Below, in pieces: positions 22,989-32,339 of a stretch of 64,000 nucleotides of DNA. How positions within the stretch are numbered: position 1 is the first letter of the stretch; each line of letters begins with the position of its first letter. Origin of the DNA: an uncultured Ruminococcus sp. (GTDB taxonomy: Bacteria; Bacillota; Clostridia; Oscillospirales; CAG-272); contig CADBKZ010000001.1 of assembly GCA_902795355.1 (NCBI GenBank), forward strand, positions 60,372 through 124,371. Reading direction: 5' to 3'. The notes beneath the pieces are model-generated. The model was given only the letters and a program-made list of their open reading frames with translations, did not search any database and was not told the origin of the DNA. The translations under genes were made by a program, and so were the position numbers.

Positions 22989-23509
22989 GCGTTTTCCGCC
23001 TCTCCGTCGAGCAAGCCCTTGATCGGGCGGACATAGATCGCGTCCTCAACGTCCACGCGGATCACAAACTGCGGAACATCGGGCAAGAGCGCGTCGCCGT
23101 TCGGGGTTTTGACCGTGAAGAGATTGGCGCGGCCGCGCGTATCCACCGATGTAACCGTTCCGATCAGCTCGCCCGAATCGACGTTCTTTACCGGCAAACC
23201 GACGACATCCGCCAGAAAATACCCGCCGGCGGGGAGCGAAAACGCGGCGCGCGGCGCGTAAACCGTCTTTCCGCGCAGAGCGTTGGCGGCGTCCTCGGTT
23301 TCCACACCCGAAAGCTCGGCAACCACGAACGCGCCGAGTACCGACGCGCGCTTGACGGCAACGGAACGGTAGCCGTCCCGCTCCGCAAACCAAAGGGCAT
23401 CCAGCCCCGCCAAAACGTTCGGGGTATCGCACCACGACTCCAACTTGACCGCGCCGCGGAACCCATGCGTGTTGATGATCTTTCCGCATTCGAGATATTC
23501 GTGTTTCAT
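22985..23509 (-). CDS. rimM: Ribosome maturation factor RimM
   Basis: Protein of 174 residues that assists maturation of the 30S head domain around S19. The N-terminal beta-barrel contains CGKIINTHGFRGAVKLESW, and the C-terminal PRC-barrel contains YFLADVVGLPV and LLPDVPQFVIRVDVE. GGAG lies six bases before the ATG at 23509, which fixes the start well inside a longer open frame. First gene of the operon with trmD, behind its own promoter; rpsP is not present upstream. Confidence 0.94.
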   Translation of the reverse strand: MKHEYLECGKIINTHGFRGAVKLESWCDTPNVLAGLDALWFAERDGYRSVAVKRASVLGAFVVAELSGVETEDAANALRGKTVYAPRAAFSLPAGGYFLADVVGLPVKNVDSGELIGTVTSVDTRGRANLFTVKTPNGDALLPDVPQFVIRVDVEDAIYVRPIKGLLDGEAENA

Positions 23510-23551
23510 GTCCGTCTCCTGTGTCTGTATCATTTGCGGTTTGCAGAATAT

Positions 23552-23580
23552 AGTATAACACGTTTTCAAAAAAAAAGCAA
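23552..23580 (-). promoter_or_regulatory. Promoter for rimM-trmD
   Basis: TTGCTT (23575-23580) and TATACT (23552-23557) on the minus strand, 17-base spacer. Confidence 0.65.
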
Positions 23581-23671
23581 CCTTTCGGCGCGTTTTTCCG
23601 AAATTCGACCTTGAATATTCGGTCAAAAGAGCGAAATTTCGGAAATTCCGAAAAGAATTTACAAAAAGGAC

Positions 23672-23700
23672 TTGCATCCGACGCAATTTTGCGGTACAAT
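23672..23700 (+). promoter_or_regulatory. Promoter for yajC
   Basis: TTGCAT (23672-23677) and TACAAT (23695-23700), 17-base spacer, followed by an AACGGAGGA SD and the yajC ATG. Confidence 0.8.
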
Positions 23701-23732
23701 AGAGTATCAATCAAAACGGAGGACTTTCCAAA

Positions 23733-24062
23733 ATGTCAAACCTGTTAGCCCTGATGATGGATGGGGAAACAACCAACCCGCTTTCCGCATGGCTCATGCC
23801 CATTCTGCTGGTGGTGTTGCTCGTCGTCTTTTATTTCTTCGGCATTCGCCCGCAGAGAAAGAAAGAGAAAGCGGACAACGCCATGCGCAACGCGCTGGCC
23901 GTAGGCGATGAAATTACCACCATCGGCGGAATTATCGGCAAAGTGGTCAGCATTAAAGAAGAGACCTGCGTGATCGAAACGGCGCACGAACGCACCAAGA
24001 TCCGCATTCTCAAAACGGCGATCAGCCGCGTGGACGTGAAAGCCGAGGACGCGGCCGACTGA
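23733..24062 (+). CDS. yajC: Preprotein translocase subunit YajC
   Basis: Protein of 109 residues, an accessory component of the Sec/SecDF translocon. A transmembrane helix (about 18-37, PILLVVLLVVFYFFGIRPQ) is followed by the family stretch RPQRKKEKADNAMRNALAVG and GDEITTIGGIIGKVVSI. It stands divergently to rimM and is followed by a hairpin and a TIGR04086 membrane protein gene, an arrangement seen in many Clostridia. Confidence 0.93.
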   Translation: MSNLLALMMDGETTNPLSAWLMPILLVVLLVVFYFFGIRPQRKKEKADNAMRNALAVGDEITTIGGIIGKVVSIKEETCVIETAHERTKIRILKTAISRVDVKAEDAAD

Positions 24063-24086
24063 CCGGTTTTCTCCTTTTTTACGCAT

Positions 24087-24138
24087 AAAATGCCCCGTGA
24101 GCGCATATTCTGAAACGGAATTGCTCACGGGGCATTTT
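24087..24138 (+). terminator. Hairpin terminator after yajC
   Basis: Sixteen-base perfect stem (AAAATGCCCCGTGAGC with its complement) around a 20-base loop, ending in TTTT. The next gene starts only 27 bases later, so some read-through is likely. Confidence 0.7.
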
Positions 24139-24164
24139 GTTTCCTGAAAGGAGAAAACAACGAA

Positions 24165-24623
24165 ATGAAGCCGAAAACCAACAAGCCCAAACAACGAACG
24201 GCAGGCAAAGAAACCGCTTGGAAGCCCGCGCTGTTCTCGTTCGGAATTACGCTCTGCATCGGCGTTGCGCTGGTTTTGCTGGCGTCGCTCGGCGCCTACT
24301 TTACATCCGATCCCAACCGCTTGATCCGGCCTCTTGCAATCGTTTGCGCGGCTCTGACCTTCCTTGCCGGCGGATACCTCGCGGCGAAACGCCGCCCCGA
24401 CGCTCCGCTGGCGGCGGGAACGGCCAACGGGCTCTTGCTCGCGGCGATCTCGCTTGCGCTTTCCCTGCTGTTCCGCAAAACGGCGGCCGGCTATCCCGCA
24501 TGGGCGAGCGCGCTGCTGCACGCGGCCATGATCCTGTTTGCCCTGCTCGGCGCCTATCTGTTCGTCCTGCGATCCAAATCCAAACGCGCCCGCCCGCGCA
24601 AACGCAAAAGAAAACACGCCTGA
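24165..24623 (+). CDS. TIGR04086 family membrane protein
   Basis: Protein of 152 residues with four transmembrane helices and a highly basic C-terminal tail (RSKSKRARPRKRKRKHA). Size, topology and position after yajC match the TIGR04086 family of unknown function. SD GAAAGGAG precedes the ATG at normal spacing. The tail could bind nucleic acid or anionic lipid, a speculation. Confidence 0.75.
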   Translation: MKPKTNKPKQRTAGKETAWKPALFSFGITLCIGVALVLLASLGAYFTSDPNRLIRPLAIVCAALTFLAGGYLAAKRRPDAPLAAGTANGLLLAAISLALSLLFRKTAAGYPAWASALLHAAMILFALLGAYLFVLRSKSKRARPRKRKRKHA

Positions 24624-24664
24624 CGCGCGGGCAACCGCGCCGCGGATCATCTCCGCTTTCCAAC

Positions 24665-24696
24665 CAAAAACCCCGTTTTCGGAAAACGGGGTTTTT
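24665..24696. terminator. Bidirectional terminator
   Basis: AAAAACCCCGTTTTC and GAAAACGGGGTTTTT arms with a one- to two-base turn, T-rich on both strands, between convergent genes ending at 24623 and 24700. Confidence 0.9.
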
Positions 24697-24699
24697 GAA

Positions 24700-25575
24700 T
24701 TATCCGAGGTTCAGAAGCGCGACCGCAACCGCGCCAAGTCCAAGCCCCGCCCACTGCACGCGGGAGAGGCGTTCGCGGAAGCAGATCACCGAAATCAGCG
24801 TGGTCAGGGCCAATCCGCCCACCGCAAGCACGGGATAGATCACCGACGGAGAAAGAGACGTTTTTGCCAACCGGATTACAAACAAATTCAGCACAACGTT
24901 GCAGGTCGCGCCGACCGCGGGCAGCCAACCCGCGCGTTTCATCGTTTCCCGCGTTCCCTGTTTCGGCGAACAGAAAAAGACGATCAGGGACATTCCAGAA
25001 ACGAACAGCATGGAAAAAAACATCATCATGGAGCCATACGAACCGTGGAACCGCAGTTGTTCCTCTTTCTGAATGATGGTGCAGCTTCCGTTCCCGAGGA
25101 ACATCAGCGCAACGAACAGGATCCACCGAGGCGTAATCTTCTTTTCACCGTCCGTTCGCTTGCCCAGCAGGCAAAGAGCGAGCGAAACCACCACCAACAC
25201 AAGCCCGACGACCGCAAACACGGTCGCCTCGGTGTCTTCCCAAAAGAAGAATCCCCAAACAGCCGCGCTTGTATTGGAAATTTGCAAAAACAAGGAAGTC
25301 AATGAGACGGGACCCGTGCGGACCGCAAGTGTGAAAAACGTCATGCTCAACATGTAACCAACGCTGAAAACGAGCGAATAGGCCAGAACCCCGCGCTCGA
25401 AACCGGAATCGAATGCCCAAAGGATCGCCCATCCGAGCAATGCAACACAGGCAGTGATCAGAATGTAAAACGGGGTGCGGTCGCGCCCGTCGGTGAACCG
25501 CCGGTTGAAAAACTCGGCGCAAACGCTGGAAACGGAGATCGCAATCACGCAAAAAATCAAATAGAAATAAGGCAT
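24700..25575 (-). CDS. EamA/DMT family transporter
   Basis: Protein of 291 residues with about ten transmembrane helices in two homologous halves, typical of drug/metabolite transporters. The second half carries PVLAVGGLALTTLISVICFR followed by ERLSRVQWAGLGLGAVAV, the conserved EamA end. The substrate is unknown; members export amino acids, nucleosides or drugs. The ATG at 25575 follows a GGAG motif; a TTG four codons upstream is the alternative. Single gene, convergent with the TIGR04086 gene. Confidence 0.85.
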   Translation of the reverse strand: MPYFYLIFCVIAISVSSVCAEFFNRRFTDGRDRTPFYILITACVALLGWAILWAFDSGFERGVLAYSLVFSVGYMLSMTFFTLAVRTGPVSLTSLFLQISNTSAAVWGFFFWEDTEATVFAVVGLVLVVVSLALCLLGKRTDGEKKITPRWILFVALMFLGNGSCTIIQKEEQLRFHGSYGSMMMFFSMLFVSGMSLIVFFCSPKQGTRETMKRAGWLPAVGATCNVVLNLFVIRLAKTSLSPSVIYPVLAVGGLALTTLISVICFRERLSRVQWAGLGLGAVAVALLNLG

Positions 25576-25729
25576 GGTTTTCTCCAACGGAAATTTGTCA
25601 GTTCCCTATTATAAACCTTTTTCCGCTTTTTTGCAAGATGTTTTTTCAATTTTTCGGTAAAAGTCGGCTTTTTTATGTTTGGTTACAGTTTGTAAATATT
25701 TTGTTCACAATACAAGCCGGCATTTGCTA

Positions 25730-25755
25730 TATAATAGTATAAGTATATGCTTATA
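25730..25755 (+). promoter_or_regulatory. -10 box and operator-like dyad before the ABC exporter
   Basis: TATAAT at 25730-25735 without a convincing -35, followed at the expected start site by TATAAG (25738-25743) and CTTATA (25750-25755), an inverted repeat with a 6-base spacer. The position suits a repressor site. The regulator is unknown. Confidence 0.4.
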
Positions 25756-25768
25756 AACGGAGAACAAC

Positions 25769-27499
25769 ATGAAAAAACTGTTTCCTTTCCTGCGCCCATA
25801 TCGGAAAGAAGCCATTCTCGCGCCGCTGTTCAAGTTGCTGGAAGCGGTTTTCGACCTGCTTGTGCCCATCATCGTCAAAAAGATCATCGACGTGGGGATC
25901 GTAAACGGGGACAAGCCGTACATCTGGAAAATGGTCGGCCTGCTCGGCGTTTTCGCGGCGGTAGGGCTTGCCTGCGCGCTCACGGCGCAGTATTTTGCAG
26001 CGCGCGCGGCCGTTGGGTTCAGCGCGGGGCTGCGCAGCGCGCTTTTCCGCCGGATTCAGGGCTTTTCCTACCGCGAAACCGACCGCGCCGGAACGTCAAC
26101 GCTGATCACGCGCATGACCGCCGACGTCAACCAAGTGCAATCGGGCGTCAACCTGACGCTCCGGCTTCTGCTGCGCTCCCCGATTATTGTTTTCGGCGCG
26201 CTGATCATGGCGTTTACCGTGGATCTGCACGGCGCGCTGATCTTCACAGTTGTGATCCCCCTGCTTGCCGTTGTCGTTTTTTCCATCCTGCTTTCGGGAT
26301 TTCCGCTCTACAGGCGATCGCAGAAGAACCTCGACCGCGTAACGGAACTGACCCGCGAGAACCTGACCGGCGTTCGCGTGATCCGCGCGTTCCGCCGCGA
26401 AGAGGAAGAGACGGAACGCTTTGCCGCGGCCAACGCCGAACACCGCCGCGTGCAGAAGTTCGTTGGAAACATTTCCGCGCTGATGAACCCGCTGACCCTG
26501 CTCCTTGTGGACGCGGGTCTGATCGCCCTGCTCCTTTCGGGCGCGATCCGCGTGAACAGCGGCGCCGTTACCACCGGCTCGGTGGTTGCGCTGACAAACT
26601 ACATGGCGCAGATCCTGACCGAGTTGATTAAGTTTGCCAACACGGTGTTCACCGTGAACAAAGCGCTTGCCTGCGCAAAACGCATAGAAACCGTGCTGAA
26701 TACGCCGGTCGGCATGCCCGAGGAAACTCCGGCCGAGGATCCTTCGGCCGAGGGCCTTGCGGTCGCCTTTCGCGGCGTTTCCATGACCTATGCGGGCAAC
26801 GCCGCGCCGTCGCTTTCGGGCATCGATCTGTCGGTCAGGCGCGGGGAAACCGTCGGCATCATCGGCTCCACCGGATCGGGGAAAACAACGCTCGTCAACC
26901 TGATCCCTCGGTTTTACGACGTGGACGGCGGCGCGGTATTCGTGGACGGTCGCGACGTTCGCGCATGGGATACCGAAACGCTCCGGCAGAAAATTGCCGT
27001 GGTCCCGCAAAAAGCCGTTCTGTTTCGCGGAACGGTTCGCTCCAATCTGCTTTGGGGCAACGAATCCGCGACCGACGAGGACCTTTGGAACGCGCTCGAA
27101 GCGGCGCAGGCCAAGGCGTTCATCGAGCAAAAAGAGGGCGGATTGGACGCCCCCGTGGCGCAAAACGGCAGAAATTTCTCGGGCGGCCAACGCCAACGGT
27201 TAACCGTTGCCCGCGCGCTTGTCCGCCATGCCGATATTCTGATCCTCGACGACAGCGCGTCGGCTTTGGACTATGCCACCGAGGCCGCGCTCCGCGCCGC
27301 TCTGCGCCGCTTGCCGGAACGCCCCGCGGTGTTCATCATCTCCCAGCGGACCGCATCCATTCGCCATGCGGACCGGATCCTCGTGCTGGAAGAGGGGCGG
27401 GCCGTCGGCCTTGGAACGCACGAAGAATTGCTGGATTCCTGTCCGGTCTATCGCGAAATTTACGAATCGCAATTCCAAAAAGGGGGTGAGCCGGCATGA
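25769..27499 (+). CDS. ABC exporter half with degenerate catalytic site
   Basis: Half-transporter of 576 residues: six membrane helices (about 1-310) and an ATPase domain. Walker A is GSTGSGKTT and the signature FSGGQRQR is intact, but Walker B reads LILDDSASALD, with Asp/Ser where the catalytic glutamate should be, and the H-loop is IISQRTAS, with Gln in place of His. This is the pattern of the non-hydrolysing subunit of heterodimeric exporters such as BmrC or TM287. It overlaps the canonical partner by 4 bases. Probable substrates are drugs, peptides or lipids. Confidence 0.92.
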   Translation: MKKLFPFLRPYRKEAILAPLFKLLEAVFDLLVPIIVKKIIDVGIVNGDKPYIWKMVGLLGVFAAVGLACALTAQYFAARAAVGFSAGLRSALFRRIQGFSYRETDRAGTSTLITRMTADVNQVQSGVNLTLRLLLRSPIIVFGALIMAFTVDLHGALIFTVVIPLLAVVVFSILLSGFPLYRRSQKNLDRVTELTRENLTGVRVIRAFRREEEETERFAAANAEHRRVQKFVGNISALMNPLTLLLVDAGLIALLLSGAIRVNSGAVTTGSVVALTNYMAQILTELIKFANTVFTVNKALACAKRIETVLNTPVGMPEETPAEDPSAEGLAVAFRGVSMTYAGNAAPSLSGIDLSVRRGETVGIIGSTGSGKTTLVNLIPRFYDVDGGAVFVDGRDVRAWDTETLRQKIAVVPQKAVLFRGTVRSNLLWGNESATDEDLWNALEAAQAKAFIEQKEGGLDAPVAQNGRNFSGGQRQRLTVARALVRHADILILDDSASALDYATEAALRAALRRLPERPAVFIISQRTASIRHADRILVLEEGRAVGLGTHEELLDSCPVYREIYESQFQKGGEPA

Positions 27500-29268
27500 A
27501 ACGCACCCCGAAATCAAAAGCGAAATTCGACCGCAAAACCGTTCGGCGCGTGCTGGCGTTGCTCCGGCCCGATCTGCCGTTTCTCGCGCTTTCCCTGTTT
27601 TGCGCGCTCGTCTCCTCGGTTCTTCTGCTCGTCATCCCGCTGTTAACGGGAAACGCCATTGACCTGATGGTTGGAAAAGACCTTGTGGATTGGGACGGCG
27701 TGCTTCGCTACGCCATCCGGATCGGCGTTTGCGTGCTGATTACCGCGGCGGCGCAGCAGCTGATGAACATGCTGAACAACCGCATTGCCTACGGAATGGT
27801 CTATCGCCTGCGGCAAGAGGCTTTTGAAAAATTGCAGAAGCTCCCCCTTGCCTACCTCGACAACCATTCGGCGGGCGAGCTCGTCAGCCGCATGATAACC
27901 GACGCCGAACAGTTCGCCGACGGGCTTCTGATGGCGTTCAACCAATTCTTTACGGGAATCGTTACCATTGCGGGAACCATTGCGATCATGCTCATCATCC
28001 AACCGTCGATCGCCGCCGTGGTAATTCTGGTAACGCCGCTTTCGCTGTTCGTCGCTTCGTTCATTGCCTCGCGCACCTATTCCATGTTCAAAAAGCAATC
28101 CGAGGTCCGCGCCGAGCAAACCGCGATGATCGACGAATACATCGGCGACCACAAGGTGGTTGCGGCGTTCGGCCGCGAGGACGAGGGGCAGGCGGAGTTC
28201 GACGAAATCAACGAACGCCTGCGCAAATGCTCGCTCCGCGCGCTGTTCTTCTCTTCCACCACCAATCCGTCAACGCGGTTTGTTAACAACCTTGTGTACG
28301 CCGGCGTTGCGCTAACGGGCGCGCTGCTCTGCCTGCCGCTCGGCGCTGCGACCTTTACCGTTGGACGCCTGACGACCTTCCTCTCCTACGCCAACCAATA
28401 CACCAAGCCGTTCAACGAAATTTCAAACGTCCTTGCCGAAATTCAGAACGCGCTCGCCTGCGCCGCCCGCCTGTTTGAACTGCTCGATGAAAAAGCCGTC
28501 CCCCCCGACGCGCCCGACGCGCGGATCCTGACGCACGCCGACGGGACCGTTACCCTTTCGGACGTTTCGTTCTCCTACACGCCCGACCGCGAACTGATCC
28601 GCGATCTGAACCTTGACGTCAGGTCGGGGCAGCGGATCGCCATCGTCGGCCCGACGGGGTGCGGCAAAACCACCGTTATCAACCTTCTGATGCGGTTCTA
28701 CGATGTAAACGGCGGCTCCGTCGCCGTCAGCGGTACCGACATCCGCGACCTGACGCGCGCTTCGCTCCGCGGCGCGTGGGGCATGGTCCTGCAGGAAACA
28801 TGGCTCCGCGCCGCCACCGTTCGCGAAAACATTGCCATGGGCAAGCCGGACGCCACCGAGGAAGAAGTGGTTGCCGCCGCGAAAGCCGTTCATGCCGATT
28901 CGTTCATCCGCCGCCTGCCGGAAGGCTATGAAACAGAGCTTGGGGAGAACGGCGGCTCGCTCTCGCAGGGGCAAAAGCAACTGCTCTGCATTGCGCGCGT
29001 AATGCTCTGTCCCCCGCCCATGCTGATCCTCGACGAAGCCACATCCTCGATCGACACCCGCATGGAGCTGAAAATTCAGAACGCGTTTGCCGAACTGATG
29101 CGCGGCAGAACGTCCTTCATCGTGGCGCATCGGCTTTCCACCATCGAGGCGGCGGATGTGATCCTCGTTATGAAGGACGGGCGCGTAATCGAGCAGGGCG
29201 ACCATGCCTCGCTGCTCGCCGCAAACGGGTTTTATGCCCGCCTTTACAACAGTCAGTTTGAAAATTAA
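27496..29268 (+). CDS. ABC exporter half with canonical catalytic site
   Basis: Half-transporter of 590 residues: six membrane helices then an ATPase with Walker A GPTGCGKTT, Walker B LILDEATSSID (catalytic Glu present) and H-loop IVAHRLST. Its signature is LSQGQKQL rather than LSGGQ. In a heterodimer its Walker sites would pair with the intact FSGGQ of the upstream subunit to form the active ATP site, and its altered signature would face the degenerate one. Translational coupling with 25769-27499 supports a 1:1 complex. Confidence 0.92.
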   Translation: MKRTPKSKAKFDRKTVRRVLALLRPDLPFLALSLFCALVSSVLLLVIPLLTGNAIDLMVGKDLVDWDGVLRYAIRIGVCVLITAAAQQLMNMLNNRIAYGMVYRLRQEAFEKLQKLPLAYLDNHSAGELVSRMITDAEQFADGLLMAFNQFFTGIVTIAGTIAIMLIIQPSIAAVVILVTPLSLFVASFIASRTYSMFKKQSEVRAEQTAMIDEYIGDHKVVAAFGREDEGQAEFDEINERLRKCSLRALFFSSTTNPSTRFVNNLVYAGVALTGALLCLPLGAATFTVGRLTTFLSYANQYTKPFNEISNVLAEIQNALACAARLFELLDEKAVPPDAPDARILTHADGTVTLSDVSFSYTPDRELIRDLNLDVRSGQRIAIVGPTGCGKTTVINLLMRFYDVNGGSVAVSGTDIRDLTRASLRGAWGMVLQETWLRAATVRENIAMGKPDATEEEVVAAAKAVHADSFIRRLPEGYETELGENGGSLSQGQKQLLCIARVMLCPPPMLILDEATSSIDTRMELKIQNAFAELMRGRTSFIVAHRLSTIEAADVILVMKDGRVIEQGDHASLLAANGFYARLYNSQFEN

Positions 29269-29351
29269 AAAAATGATGTTTGTATATTCACATTTATTTC
29301 ATAGGATTTTGGTATAATACCCTATCATCGTTCATTTACAGGGAGTAAACT

Positions 29352-32282
29352 ATGCTTTCACTGAAAAACATTGTAAAGGAGTATCCCACGGGCGGCGAAT
29401 CGGTTCGCGCGCTGGACGGCGTTTCCATTGATTTCCGCCGCCACGAGTTCGTTTCCATTCTGGGGCCGTCCGGCTGCGGAAAAACCACGCTGCTCAACAT
29501 TATCGGCGGGCTTGACCAATACACGAGCGGCGACCTTGAAATCAACGGCGTTTCCACCAAGCAGTATCGCGAAGCGGATTGGGATACCTACCGCAACCAT
29601 TCGGTGGGATTCGTGTTTCAAAGCTACAATCTGATCCCGCACCAATCGGTTCTCGCCAATGTGGAGCTCGCGCTCACGCTTTCCGGCGTTTCCCGCTCCG
29701 AGCGGCGGCGGCGCGCCGTGGACGCGCTGAAACAGGTCGGCCTCGGCGATCAGATCCATAAAAAGCCCAACCAGATGTCGGGCGGGCAGATGCAGCGCGT
29801 GGCCATAGCGCGCGCGCTCGTGAACGACCCCGAAATTCTGCTGGCCGACGAACCCACCGGCGCGCTCGACACGCAAACCAGCATTCAGATTATGGAGATT
29901 CTGCGAAGCATCGCCAAAAAGAAGCTGATTATTATGGTCACGCACAATCCCGACCTCGCGCGGCAATATTCCACGCGCATCATCCGCCTGCTCGACGGCC
30001 GCGTGGTGGGCGACACTTCCCCGATCCGTCTGGTGCGGAAAACCGATGAAAACGGCGCGGAAAAATCGATCCGCCGCAAGAAAAAGGGTAAAAAATCCAT
30101 GTCCTTTTTCACCGCCCTTTCGCTCTCGCTCAACAACCTGATGACCAAAAAGGGCCGCACCTTCATGACCTCGTTTGCCGGTTCCATTGGCATTATCGGC
30201 ATTGCGCTGATCCTTTCGGTCTCCTCGGGCGTCAACAGCTATATCAACGCGGTCCAGCGGGATACGCTGGCAAGCTACCCCATCCAATTGGAAGCGGAAA
30301 CCGCCGATCTTTCGGCGTTGGTAACGTCGCTGATGGGCGCGAACAAGGACGACGACGAAACCCCGCGCGAGGACGGCCGCATTTACGAAAGCACCATTAT
30401 GGTGGACTTGATGAACTCGATTAACGGCGTGGAAACCAGCAAGAACGACCTGAAAGCGTTCAAGGCCTATATGGAAGCCAACCCCGAGCTGTTCAATCCG
30501 CATGTCAGCGCGGTGCAATACGGCTACCATTTCAATTGGAAGATCCTGACCAAGGACATTGACGATCGGATAATCAAATCCGACGTGAACGAGCTTTTCA
30601 ACACCATTTCCGGCGGAACCGCCGGCGGCATGGGCATGATGGGCGGCAATTCGCTGATGACCTCGAACTATAAAGTCTGGGAAGAAATGCTTTCCGGCAA
30701 GGACGGCGAGTTGATCAATCCCCTGCTCAAAGAAGAATACGACCTGATCCATGGGAAATGGCCGGAAGCCTACAACGAAATTCTGTTGGTGGTGGATGAA
30801 AAAAATTCGGTCAGCGACCTTGCGCTCTATGCGCTGGGGCTTCGCACCGAGGCCGAAATCATGCGCGCTCTGGCCGCCGCTTCGGCGGGGCTGATCATCG
30901 ACCGCTCGGTTCTCCGCTCCTACACCTACGAAGAAATCTGCAATTTGCAATTCCGGCTCTATCTTGCCTCGGAATGCTACCGGCAAAAAAGCGACGGCTC
31001 GTATGTGGATGTCAGCGCTACCGAAGAGGGGCGCAAAGCGCTCTATTCCGGCAACGCGGGCGTTGCGCTGAACGTGGTCGGCATCATCCGCCCCAATCCG
31101 GACGCAACTTCCACCGTTCTTTCCGGAACCGTGGTATATACCTCGGCCCTCACCGATTACGCATTGAAAAAGACTGAGGAAAGCGATCTTCTGACCGCGC
31201 AGTTGGCCGACCCGACCGTTGACGCAATCCTCGGCATCCCCTTTAACGACGGGACCGAACCCACCGACGAGGAAAAGGTGGAAATTGCCAGAACTTGGGA
31301 AGAAAAACTGCCTTCCGGCGAGCGCGCCGACCTGCGCCGCCGCGTGCTTTCCCGCCCCGCGGACGAAGCGGTGAACAGCACGGTGCAATCCCAGCTCTCC
31401 GCGCTTTCGGACGCGCAGATTGACGATATGATCCGCGCGGAGCTGGAAGCGAACGGCCTGCCCGCTTCCGTGCTGGATACCATTCCCGCGGAAATGCGCC
31501 GCACCATGTTGGGCGAATATATGAAAGAAGCGGTGCGGGAGCAAATGGCCGAGGCCGCGCTTGCGGAATACGAAGCACAGACCGACGCGGCCATCCTTGC
31601 CATTCCGCTGACCGACGAACAGTACCTGACGATTTACGAGAACGAAATGCCCGCCACCCACTCGGATTCCACCTACACCGAAAACCTGCAACTGCTCGGC
31701 AACGTTTCAAAAGACAATCCCGAATCCATTTCGCTGTTTGCCAACACCTTTGAAGAAAAAGACCAGATTGCAAAGCTGATCAAGGCATACAACAAAACCG
31801 TGGATGAAGAAAAACAGATCACCTACACCGATTATGTCGCGCTGCTGATGTCCTCGGTCACAACCATTGTCAACGCCATCACCTATGTGTTAATCGCGTT
31901 CGTTGCCATCTCGCTGGTGGTTTCGTCCATCATGATCGGCATCATCACCTATATTTCGGTTCTGGAACGCACCAAGGAAATCGGCATTCTCCGCGCCATC
32001 GGCGCGTCCCGCCGCGACGTTGGCCGCGTGTTCAACGCGGAAACGCTGATCGTCGGATTTGTGGCGGGTGCGATCGGAATCATCATTTCGCTGTTGTTGG
32101 ATCAGGTAATCAACATCATCCTCTATCATTTCACGCAAATCGCGTCGCTCAAAGCGGTGTTGCCCGTTGGCGGCGGCATTGCGCTGATCCTGATCAGCAT
32201 GTTCCTGACCTTTATTGCGGGCTTGGTCCCATCCGGCTTCGCCGCGCGGAAAAACCCCGTGGAAGCGTTGCGAACAGAATAA
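29352..32282 (+). CDS. Fused ABC ATPase-FtsX permease (MacB-like)
   Basis: Protein of 976 residues. An N-terminal LolD/MacB-type ATPase (Walker [10 protein letters not shown] near residue 38, signature MSGGQMQR, Walker [12 protein letters not shown]) is joined by a basic linker to a permease. The permease has one helix near residue 280, an extracellular domain of about 530 residues, and three C-terminal helices with the FtsX pattern ([19 protein letters not shown]). Such transporters move lipids, peptides or signals rather than classical solutes. A TATAAT lies at 29313, but no good -35. It stands as a single gene behind the exporter pair. Confidence 0.88.
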   Translation: MLSLKNIVKEYPTGGESVRALDGVSIDFRRHEFVSILGPSGCGKTTLLNIIGGLDQYTSGDLEINGVSTKQYREADWDTYRNHSVGFVFQSYNLIPHQSVLANVELALTLSGVSRSERRRRAVDALKQVGLGDQIHKKPNQMSGGQMQRVAIARALVNDPEILLADEPTGALDTQTSIQIMEILRSIAKKKLIIMVTHNPDLARQYSTRIIRLLDGRVVGDTSPIRLVRKTDENGAEKSIRRKKKGKKSMSFFTALSLSLNNLMTKKGRTFMTSFAGSIGIIGIALILSVSSGVNSYINAVQRDTLASYPIQLEAETADLSALVTSLMGANKDDDETPREDGRIYESTIMVDLMNSINGVETSKNDLKAFKAYMEANPELFNPHVSAVQYGYHFNWKILTKDIDDRIIKSDVNELFNTISGGTAGGMGMMGGNSLMTSNYKVWEEMLSGKDGELINPLLKEEYDLIHGKWPEAYNEILLVVDEKNSVSDLALYALGLRTEAEIMRALAAASAGLIIDRSVLRSYTYEEICNLQFRLYLASECYRQKSDGSYVDVSATEEGRKALYSGNAGVALNVVGIIRPNPDATSTVLSGTVVYTSALTDYALKKTEESDLLTAQLADPTVDAILGIPFNDGTEPTDEEKVEIARTWEEKLPSGERADLRRRVLSRPADEAVNSTVQSQLSALSDAQIDDMIRAELEANGLPASVLDTIPAEMRRTMLGEYMKEAVREQMAEAALAEYEAQTDAAILAIPLTDEQYLTIYENEMPATHSDSTYTENLQLLGNVSKDNPESISLFANTFEEKDQIAKLIKAYNKTVDEEKQITYTDYVALLMSSVTTIVNAITYVLIAFVAISLVVSSIMIGIITYISVLERTKEIGILRAIGASRRDVGRVFNAETLIVGFVAGAIGIIISLLLDQVINIILYHFTQIASLKAVLPVGGGIALILISMFLTFIAGLVPSGFAARKNPVEALRTE

Positions 32283-32290
32283 AAAACGAA

Positions 32291-32318
32291 ACCGACGAGA
32301 GATGCTTCCCTCGTCGGT
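32291..32318 (+). terminator. Hairpin terminator after the ABC-FtsX gene
   Basis: ACCGACGAG and CTCGTCGGT arms with a ten-base loop, followed by a weak CTCTT tail. Confidence 0.55.
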
Positions 32319-32339
32319 CTCTTACAAAAAGGAAATAAA

